Part shown: positions 54,899 through 64,000 of the stretch, one piece after another
How the letters are laid out: each line of letters opens with the position of its first letter
How positions within the stretch are numbered: the stretch's first letter is position 1
Source: Alentia gelatinosa
Lineage: Eukaryota; Annelida; Polychaeta; Phyllodocida; Polynoidae
NCBI GenBank assembly: GCA_950022655.1
Contig: OX465584.1
Location: forward strand, 44,560,723 to 44,624,722
DNA: 64,000 nucleotides
Direction: 5' to 3'
Translations under genes and position numbers: made by a program
The notes under the pieces: model-generated
Database searches by the model: none
The model's input: only the letters and a program-made list of their open reading frames with translations
What the model was told of the DNA's origin: nothing

Positions 54899-57800
54899 CA
54901 AACACGTATGTGTGCCGTTTCAATACTAAGTCCCCAGATGTTCACCTCACTCCCAAGACTCAGGCTGATTATAATGTAAGTTATTATAAAAACGTACCTC
55001 GTCAGCGCATATCACGTCACACTCATGTGTCGGAGCATGCCTCGAAGGCCATGATGCTGAGCTCATTCTCACATCAGGGTTAGAATTCTACAGGCATTGA
55101 GATTCTACATACACAGTCACTCCTATTATCATATACCTGTGCACGAATGTGTCAGACTTACTGACAAGCTGTACAAATTTCGATCTGTACACTGTGCATG
55201 AACTAATAGTGCATTCCGAACCCCGTGACCTGTTGTAAAATAGCGTGTTTGATTACATACATGTATATAATCATGAGTGTGTCTGAAATACAACTGCTCA
55301 TTGTCAAACCAGATTTACTTCACGCACACCACATTGATGCAAATCGGCGATGATGTCAATACACTAATAGCCGTCGAACACAAATCAGCTCATGCAATTA
55401 CATACCGTGTTTAGGCGACACCCATACAAACATATCAGAGCTCGATTATGCCTGCCATCTTCAAAACAAATCTATACAAATGACACTACTTGCACACAAT
55501 TATACCACATTCAGCCCATTCCCATTTAAACCTGCGATTTATTTTACAATCATAGGACTGCATTTTGCAATGTTCATATAGGTCTACCAGGTGTACACTA
55601 TTGGAAACACATGCCTATAGAGGCCGGTCATTTCTAGGTTAGGTTGACGCAGATCTACCCTATCTATACATCATTCTTTCACCACTAACTCGGTCGGTTC
55701 ACGTGTGCACTCAGGTACGCTTAGTATGGGTTAGCCAATACGCCCAAATTCGTTTACACCGTGACCCAGGTAATGGTGTCTAGCATTAGCAGCCACCCAT
55801 TCCTTGTGTTCTCCAGATCAATGCAGTGAGGGAGAGGGAGCCATATGCATCTAATTACCCACGTCTTCACTTATATATAATGGGGTCCATTTACTGTGGA
55901 TGCCTCTGGTTATAGACGCTCTTTCCATTATCTTAATTACCATAATAGGGAGATACTTTTGACGGGCACTATCAGCGGAAACTATGAAAAACGTATGCAG
56001 CGGATTCATTCCTATAGAAAAACACCTATTTACCCTGAAATGAAATGAATGTTTGGTATGTTAAAAATCCATTTAAAAGGAATAAACACCAACGATTTAT
56101 GAGGCAGGGATATATAGACGGGTAGACAGATTCATTTTGGGAGACCGAAACAGAGATAAATAAGATAAATGAAAATGGCATGGAACAGGAGAGGAACACA
56201 GATCTATGAATGATAAAGTGATGGTAGTGATATGACATAACATATGAAACTTAGAGTAAACTCCTATGGTGCCAATAACATATCTTCTTTAAGTGAGCAG
56301 TTTAAATCGTGATTGACATATTAGCGCTCATCCTGAAGTGCCTTGGATTACGCCCTTATATGAATAGTAAAGGGACACTGTTGCCGAGAAGACATAGTAT
56401 AAATAAACATAAACTTTTAATAGTCATACTCAGGTAACTGAACAGCGAATACTAAATTGGATACATAAAGGAGTATTGAAGAAAAGGGAAGGGTAGAGCC
56501 AGAGGAGCAGTCCTATTAGGACCAGAAAATGATAGAAGGCAGCCTGGACCAAACACTACTTTGTATCTACTACTGACAGTCGGGACACAATAGGGGAACT
56601 CTCACACACCTCGCCGGCAACACCAAAGTCAGTCCTTTACAAGCACGGGACAAGATTCCGACACAAAGTACTGAACGGAATAATGAGACATCGCATATAA
56701 TTGAGCCACTCATACAGTACTGACATTTAAACCAGGGGACTGGGAGGGGGGAAAGTAGGAGGAAAACTGTGAAGGTAAGAAACGATTGGTTTTGGTGTCT
56801 GACTTTGTCAAGTCCAGTCAAATTTCCGTCTCATGTGTCCGAGGATCATGTCCAGACAGAGGCGATCATATCTAAGACAGACCCACTCCCCTGCTCTACA
56901 CACGCATATTTCCCTTCTAGTGGCCAGGTATCTTATAATTAGAATGTTGTTTTCCCAATGGTGGCAGATGCATCTGGATTCCATGCAAAATAATAAATCG
57001 TCTGTGAATTCTCGTATGGTAAAGCACAAGTCCCGAAGATCTAACCTGACGTATAATTGAATCATTTTTTGTTCGGAAACGTGATACGCCAGCTTCTCTG
57101 CTTGTCAGACAAGAGGCTCCTAGGGATCTGGTGAGGAAAGAATGCTGTTTTCAAAGCAGCCTGGCTCGTGATTGATCTTTTTCTCCAGATTACAGTCTCC
57201 TGCAGCAGGCCATTATCAGGCGGGACATTACCAAGTGCGTAAAAACCACCACATGATATATACGAGAAAGCACGAGATATCAACAACTTTCTCGTGATAG
57301 TAATGGCGGAACGTGACTGGCTGAGGCTGAAAGTAAATGGAACGACTTACTCGAAAAGAAACCTGGTCACTTTAATCCGTAAGCTACATCCTTCCATACC
57401 AACAGTTTCTCTCTTGCATATTCTCCATCTTGCATTACTGAGATAGGTCCGAGATGTTACTTACTCGCACCCATCAATGAATGCTAAGCTACACGAAGCA
57501 CGTTATTGCCACAAAAAATGTAATCAGCGACTCACAAAAAGAAGATCCTTTAAAAAATATCACTTTACTAAAGCAGGAAAAAGAGCACAAAGGGTACTTG
57601 AGGCTAAGCATCAATCGCCTCACTTCCAATAAAGAACTCATTTTTTGTGCAAATAATGTCCCGGGTCGCATGTGTTCAAGGAAGTGAGAGGTTGGGGGTT
57701 CTTTTGACACGGATGTCATGACCACATTAGTCGCCAGGCGACGTTGTCCGTCGTGGTAGCACGCTACTACGCTTGCGCCAGTGCTCTGGACTAGCGATGA

Positions 57801-57940
57801 CATTTTCTCATTAAGCCCTAATCTGTGCTCATTAGCTCCTCCCGATTAGGAAGTAGTCCCAGTGAACACCATGGCCAAGACTCAATCCTCGTGACCCCGC
57901 GTTTGTGGAATTTCCAGACTCTCATTTCGATCTAGCTTGA
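54899..57940. other. No recognised gene
   Basis: Ordinary AT-rich sequence with short ORFs on both strands, none recognised. Confidence 0.45.
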
Positions 57941-57944
57941 ATAT

Positions 57945-58058
57945 TTCTGATACTAGTGTGCGTATCCTTCGCGTAGTTGACGCGTAGTAATATCCGAGCG
58001 CAAGCAAGTAAATTGCAAACAATCAGCTGCAAGGAGGATACACACACTAGTATCAGAA
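57945..58058. mobile_element. Short inverted-repeat element
   Basis: Left TTCTGATACTAGTGTGCGTA and right TACACACACTAGTATCAGAA are near-perfect inverted ends (the complementarity continues through TCCTTC/GGAGGA) around about 65 bp. No target duplication found. Confidence 0.65.
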
Positions 58059-58224
58059 GCAGGCCTATATTTTATTTAGTATTCAATATTGCATCGTATT
58101 ATCCGCCCAGGGAATTACACAGTCTATTTAGGTTTCCTATGTAGGCTTCATATTACGTGGATTTTAAATATATTACTTACTTCATATATTGCCTCCTGGA
58201 TAAACGATTGAAATTATAGGCGAG

Positions 58225-58565
58225 AGTCCACCCGCTCCCCCGTGGCATAAAGGGGCTTGGGCAGAGTGAGGTGTGGTATAGGACGGAGGTGGGTTGTAAG
58301 TAGGACAGAGTGGGTTGTAGGTGTACGTTCTGTATGCAGGCTAGTGTAGGCTGTAGACGTAGTCCAGAGGGTGGCATGGGCATAGGACACTGGGGTGTGG
58401 GTGCAGGAGAGATTGGAGTGTGGGTACATCACAGAATGGGGTGTAGGTCTAGGACAGAGTTGAGTGTGGGTATAGGATAGAGTGCAGTGTGGGTATAGGA
58501 CAGAGTTAGGTGTGGGTGCAAGACAGTGTGGGTGGGTATAGGACAAAATGGGGTGTGGGTGCAGG
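58225..58565. repeat. GTGTGGGTATAGGACAGAGT minisatellite
   Basis: Roughly 25-bp degenerate units (GTGTGGGTGCAGGACA, GTGTAGGTCTAGGACAGA). G-rich on plus. Confidence 0.8.
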
Positions 58566-59171
58566 ACAAACTAGGATATGATTAACTAATTGTTATATAT
58601 TTTTTTTCTGTAAATGTTGGAGTTGAGATCTTGTGCAATACTTACTGCCGCACCGCAAAAGATCTACTGGGAGAGTGGGAAAGGCATTGCAGGTGATGTC
58701 ACTGTTCAGTTATTCCTTCAAAGATTCGGCAAAGCCGACAGATCCCTCTGAGATTCCACTATAAAAGGACTTTTTAAAACCTTTTTTTGATATATGTGAT
58801 TTTTGATATGGTTTTCAATAAATCCATCCCTCCAACTAAGAGGGACGATTTCCAATTGTCGCTCTAAAATGGAAAGACGAATTTAATGATGTCTTTAGTG
58901 AAAGCTGATTATATCCACATATGAACCATCGTCTGAAGTCAAATGAAAGCATCATTTTTTTTATATTGTCTTTGTCCTACCATTGACTTACAGAAGTCAT
59001 CATAAACCATGATCATCATAAGGCCCTTTAAATTAATAAGAATTATGTTTACATGTGGGGACAGATAGGATCGAAGGTTTTGTTAGAACTCGTCCTCAGG
59101 ACATATCGATTGGCCGTTATGTTTTCGACTGATGATGAACCTACCATGGGGCGGGTGGGAGAAGTAGCGGA

Positions 59172-59186
59172 GGGGGGGGGGGGGGG
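59172..59186 (+). repeat. Poly-G tract (15)
   Basis: G15 in a GC-rich 170-bp stretch. Confidence 0.95.
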
Positions 59187-59349
59187 CTGTGTGATTTTGG
59201 AGGGGCGGGGGAGTGGGGCACACCGCCCCTCTTATCGGCACAGAGGCCCTTGTCGCCCGGGGGCAGGCAGACCAATGCAGAGTGGCCAAACGGTGCTCTC
59301 TCCAAGTCTAACTTGGCACAGCCGCCACAGACCGCTCTCATGACAGGCA

Positions 59350-62300
59350 CCGTACACTGGACAAATCTGCATTCAGCATTAACCCTTATGGCTGGAGGAC
59401 AGGAGATATCACACTAGGTAGAATAAGGATTTTAAACAATCCACTCTGAACTTTATCATTGTAAAACAGGATACAAGATTTCCCTCTTTGCTCTGTATCA
59501 TTTTTATGTCAAGTTGTGCACTACACTAAGAATTTACCGCGGACACAGAAATGAAAATATCTATCTATGTAAAACTTGGAAACGTTGTAGGTAAAATTCA
59601 AATGTTAATGGTAATGTTTTGCATAGTTGTCTATTAACCCCTGATTTAAGACTCAAATAAATCCAATATGATTAAATCGAACCCGCATGCATCTTAAAAT
59701 GTCTGTTGGTGATGATATTTCTCTTTATTCAAGATACGGATAAATGTTTCTAGGCAGTATCGAACCCATAATGGAATTGAACAACTGTGAGAGACTCCTT
59801 AATCTCCTTGAATTAATCTATAGTCAGAGAGGGGCAGAATGCATGATAGAGAAGCCAGGTGGTATGCGCATAAAGTCTTACATCACTCATCAGCTACATC
59901 TGGCACACTTATGGATGACTAGGTCATGGTTGTCTGCACCTGTTACCATCAGTCACCATCTGGGGACCAAAAATTGTTTTCTTTCATTCCATCATTCGAT
60001 CTGCTATATAGTCGACATAACCTTGAAAAACGCTATTCGTATTCAACGAAATCTTGAAATTAACCATCGGCCGAACATCTCGCTGTGGTATAACCCTCTT
60101 AATTCTGGCACGGTGTATCGCGAGACTAGTCAGGCATGTATTTCTGAGAGGGCAATGAAGCAAATAGTCTTTCTTTGATGAAGGGCATTACATAATCAAT
60201 AGGATCTAGAAAGAAATTTGATATCTCGATGAATATCATAGAATATTGACAATTTGAATCAGACAACATTGAGTTGCTAGTAGTAGCAAGTCATAGTTTC
60301 AACAACAACCAGGGTCTGCCCAATCAGCTCTGGTTTGGTTGATAGTAAGCTCTTTGATTTACTTCTGGCGGAGTGATCATATTTTTGAAATAGTACAGTC
60401 CTACTGACTAATAAAGGGTCAGGGGAGGATCACCGATTTGTTCAAAAAATCGAATAACATAGGTTAAGAAACAGTGGTGTATTTTGTGATATTACAATAA
60501 TGTGAACTTCGATGTATCACTGTTTTAATACAATAAAATGTTCAATGTATTTCCAACTATATCGCATCGCAAACCTTAAGGTAATAGCTATCTGTATTAC
60601 ATAAGTACGGATTTGATATAATACACAATAAGAGGAATTATAGAATGTTTTCACAGCAGCGGCGCCTTCAGTAGTAATCAGTTTATCCCAAGATTCGTAT
60701 AGGTCATTCATCGCACAGGAATGCATGGAGTTTGAATCGGTGAAGGATACTTCAGCGAAGAGAAAGTTGCAGTCTAACATGGTATAGATTAAACAGATAC
60801 AAAAGACATTTACATAGATTTGATAGGTCTGAACAAGAAACTGGTAATTCCTCAGTGACGTCTGTGTGTGCCATTGTATAAAAGACAATAAATGCTTCAT
60901 ATAATTAAATTTCAAAAGACAAACACTGGTTCACGTTGTCAGTCTTTCGAATTGAATTAGATATTTCATACATTCATTTTGCATCTTTCAATTTTGGCAT
61001 TTAATCGAACAGTAACGAGTTCATTGATCATGACTGACAGCTATAGGGGTGAAATTATCAATAGGGGAGAAAATTATCAAGACAAGTGTTTATGAACCAG
61101 CCCCAGGCCCTTTGACATTAATACGAAGTGGCTCTCCTTTAGACATTTCAAGGTACAGAGTGGCACTATTACAATAAGATTACCCATGAGATTCAAAAAT
61201 CGTTTCTCTTATTTTTTAAGTCGGTAAATTGAGATTTCTGATTGACTTGATTTCAGCTTCGGTAAAAACGAGAATCCATTTCCAGAGACATAACCTACTT
61301 TGGCAGTTCAGTCACAAGGCATATACAGATACAGAAACTTGGGCACAATCCAATTCAACTTCTAATATATACATTTTGTATGTCAACAAACATTAGTATC
61401 ACAAACAGAAATAACGTTTTGATTGTACAGCAAAGCGTATACCACCAGGGATTACATTTAGACAGAAATAAGTTCGTTTTCTAGAGAATAGAAAGATATA
61501 GATTGTATAGATTGATAGCATATCAGCCTTAACCCGGAGGAGGGTTATGTAAGAAATAGTCTTACTCGTGTAAAGTTTTGAATGTGAGGAAGTAAGTATT
61601 TGTATACAGCAGGTCCTTATTTTTAGGATCCTTATACCAGCTAAGACATGCGGCTTCAACTTTCTTGAAACTTCATTGAACGTTATTTCTGTATTTTGTA
61701 CATCTAAATTTATGAAAATGGTAAAAAATATATGAGGATATATTGTCAATTTACAATCAGATGTATCCTTATTTTTTATGGAAACCTCAACAATGACAGT
61801 ATGTACAAGTTGTGGTTAGATCCCAACGAGGTAATATAACGCAATCATACAAATGGAAATCTATTATTTGTAATGAGCATGCACTCTAATTAGCTTAGGT
61901 AGGCCATACTGCATAAAGACTGACATAGTGAAGCTTTTCCCGTTTGCATTACATATATGTATATAAAAATGTGTCTCTCCCAGCAGCAAAGATTGGAGAA
62001 AAAATACTTTTAGATATATTCTTTCAAAGGCAAATATTATTATAAATACTACCAGAAGTCTAGTGTCCAGTGATTGTATCTTATTTACAGAAAGTCTATC
62101 CGAAGGAAACTCCAATTGGGTATTTATCAGTTTATACTCCATTACCCAACAATCAATATGATTGGTTTCATTCAGATCAGAATAATAAACCTGCAAAGTT
62201 ACGGAGTATAGGTTGTTCAAAATTGACTTCTTTTTCATATTGACGCTGGAAACTGCCACTCCAAAGAATTCAAATGCCTTTCTCTATGAGACTCCACCTC

Positions 62301-62450
62301 CATGCGCATTGTTTGCCACATTGCAAAAATCACACAGTGCGCATGGCAATACAAAAGCTGACTCATCAGTTCGATGATAATAACCCAAAGCGGCAGGGTA
62401 TGGGGAATGAGGGGATAAGGGTTGTGATCGGGATAGTTGATATTTAACAC
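59350..62450. other. AT-rich stretch with several unrecognised ORFs
   Basis: ORFs at 59744-60178 (+), 60517-60915 (-), 61399-61749 (-) and 61864-62259 (-) are 116-144 residues long but have no recognisable motif. The three minus-strand ones follow the membrane-protein gene and could simply lie in its 3' UTR or flank. Confidence 0.35.
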
Positions 62451-62471
62451 TTGATGTGGTCAGACCATGGG

Positions 62472-63020
62472 CTAAAGTCCCTCACTGGTCTGTGTCGTAT
62501 TGAACTGTATATCCGACACTGACGTCGTCACGTCAGGACATGCCAAGTTCACCGCTGACGGACTACTTTCTATGGGACTATTTTCTCTTGCCGCTTCCTC
62601 ATCGGCCACCGATTGCCTATTGGCCTGCTTGTCCTTTTGCTTCTTCTGCTGATAGCTTACTGCATAGAAAATAGCACCGGCAAGACTAGTGGTTACGCCC
62701 CCTAGCGCTAGTATTGGGCCGAGCACCATGGAGACGCTGAGCCCGTCGTCCGCGTCCTCCTCCTCGGCGTCCGGCAGCGTTTTGGTAGTCCGGAACGGGG
62801 GCTGCGTCTGCCCGATGACGTAGGTGCGCAGCGGGCGGCGGTAGCGCGCTGTTTTGGGCTTCATGGCAAAGATGGTAACGAGGACTCCCGCGAGGATGAC
62901 GAGAAATCCCAGTCCTATGAGCAGGGACCCCCGCGTCATACGCTTCACCAGAGGGTCGATGGTCTGCACCTCGCTCGGCCGCCGCCGATGGCGGATGGGC
63001 ATGAAGACACGAGGAGGCAT
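62472..63020 (-). CDS. Small two-pass membrane protein (182 aa), unknown function
   Basis: Single uninterrupted ORF with GC-rich codon use unlike its AT-rich flanks. The ATG at 63020-63018 has A at -3. A basic N-terminus (RHRRRP, residues 10-15) precedes a first hydrophobic segment at about 32-52 (SLLIGLGFLVILAGVLVTIF). A loop of about 43 residues with an acidic run (DAEEEDADD) follows, then a second segment at about 96-122 (VSMVLGPILALGGVTTSLAG, then AIFYAVSY) and a Lys/Gln-rich then Ser/Thr-rich tail. Positive charges suggest both ends are cytoplasmic. Two segments separated by about 45 residues with LGP at the start of the second resemble TMEM200-type proteins in layout, but this is a weak, unverified resemblance. 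It may be a complete intronless gene or the coding exon of a longer one. Confidence 0.65.
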   Translation of the reverse strand: MPPRVFMPIRHRRRPSEVQTIDPLVKRMTRGSLLIGLGFLVILAGVLVTIFAMKPKTARYRRPLRTYVIGQTQPPFRTTKTLPDAEEEDADDGLSVSMVLGPILALGGVTTSLAGAIFYAVSYQQKKQKDKQANRQSVADEEAARENSPIESSPSAVNLACPDVTTSVSDIQFNTTQTSEGL

Positions 63021-64000
63021 GGTTGTGGATGCTGTTTGCGTTACGGGGTGGGGATGAGGGGCGGGGATTTGTTGTGTGAATATAAATAAGAATACAGGGT
63101 TGGATGTGACGATATGATACTCGTATCGATATCTGGAAGTGTAGCGTAAGATGACTTTTAATTTATGTTAGTATCTTTCTTTTGAACAGGAATTGTCGGT
63201 ATCATATTTTAACCGAATGCCAGCTGCTCTCTTAAATATGTACGCTTTTATCGATATATTGCATGTACTAACTTTCATTCCAGTAAATAGTACTGTCAAC
63301 AGACAATATTTAGTATTTCAAAATATCTGTATTCCACCATGAATTTCAGGCAGGCACGTTGGCCCAGGGATATGTATTATAGTTCTTTTATTTCTATGGG
63401 TCAAGTACAGATGGTAATGAATCTACTAGTATATGCTCCACCCTACTGCGCACTCTATCTGCCTGGTCAACAATACCAAAGCGCCTTCAGTAGCGAATTC
63501 ACCAGCAACTGGTGACACAATGCACTGACAATGCACAGACTGTACTGCAACATCGACTTCCTCACACCCTCTTTCTAGGTACTTTATCTGAAGAATGCCT
63601 ACAGAGGATATACTGAGTTATAGAGGAGAGGGATGCGTGTGAGGGGATGGGGTAAGTGGGAGGGGGGGGGGGGGCGTCGTATGTGCCACGGATTGAATAT
63701 ATAAGCAAAATACGGCAGGGAGCGAGCAATTGTGAAGCAGTTCGCCCGGTTCTGCTGCTCAGGTCAATGCCTGGAGGCCGAGTGATCCATCACATCTTCA
63801 GCAGAGCCTCCAGCACCATTCAGGGGTATTCTAACGATCCTCCTTGGGCGGGCAGCTGGGGGCAGAGACCCCTGGTAATTCTGATCTGATGCTATTCAAG
63901 GAAGGGCAGCCTCGCTAGGGGCAGCCGAGGAGGAGTGGGGCAATACTAGGTGGTGGCACTGTGGGTGAGATATCCGTACCACACTGTGCCACTCTGCAGC
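63021..64000. other. Upstream flank of the membrane-protein gene
   Basis: No gene recognised. A G13 tract lies at 63662-63674. The promoter of the minus-strand gene would be expected here, but no core element is convincing. Confidence 0.4.

Noticed and set aside
59744..60178. 144-residue plus-strand ORF
   Set aside because: No recognisable motif, no codon bias different from flanks; kept only as a note in the gap entry.

Overview
The window is 64 kb of AT-rich animal nuclear DNA. It has spliced genes with consensus GT/AG introns, GC-richer exons, and large amounts of minisatellites, microsatellites, hairpin (MITE-like) elements and decayed retroelements. The two recognisable multi-exon genes (a p190-type RhoGAP and a divergent nicotinic-type Cys-loop receptor subunit), together with the repeat style, suggest an invertebrate, most plausibly a marine lophotrochozoan such as a mollusc or brachiopod. 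The species cannot be fixed from the sequence alone. There are no bacterial-type operons, CRISPR arrays or rRNA genes.

Layout. 1-900: a 77-bp tandem array. 3049-19372 (+): the 3' thirteen coding exons of a p190RhoGAP (ARHGAP35/ARHGAP5-type) gene. All exon phases join into one reading frame of about 805 residues that ends in a complete RhoGAP domain; the GTPase-like and FF-domain part must lie upstream of the window. A 53-bp minisatellite sits just before one exon and several hairpin MITEs lie in the introns. 19373-about 21600: probable 3' UTR and flank. 22-29 kb: no genes, but a nested foldback repeat (25.3-27.2 kb) and the 3' end of a tyrosine-recombinase gene (27.35-27.69 kb).

29568-42675 (-): a six-exon receptor gene with signal peptide, Cys-loop, M1-M4 and the ancestral 45-bp and 110-bp nicotinic exons, giving a predicted 424-residue subunit. 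Its introns carry TA microsatellites, GT-rich and CCTACC-type minisatellites, a 5'-truncated non-LTR retrotransposon inserted inside a strand-switching minisatellite, and a 1.03-kb Harbinger-like element. A second, inverted copy of that element lies at 46.3-47.3 kb, so the pair brackets receptor exons 1-3.

43-47 kb: a second non-LTR RT fragment, direct repeats and hairpin elements. 47.7-50.4 kb: a belt of poly-G tracts and C-rich, G-poor short-period arrays. 50.4-62.4 kb: no recognisable gene apart from one orphan exon candidate, with further hairpin elements and a GT-rich array. 62472-63020 (-): an intact single-exon ORF for a 182-residue protein with two membrane segments.

The genes are not obviously functionally linked: one encodes a cytoplasmic Rho GTPase regulator, one a ligand-gated channel subunit, and one a small membrane protein of unknown role. 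Nothing here demonstrates a new multi-gene system. The most unusual content is structural: inverted transposons around the first receptor exons, a receptor splice donor embedded in a TA microsatellite, strand-switching and strand-biased arrays, and several hairpin families.
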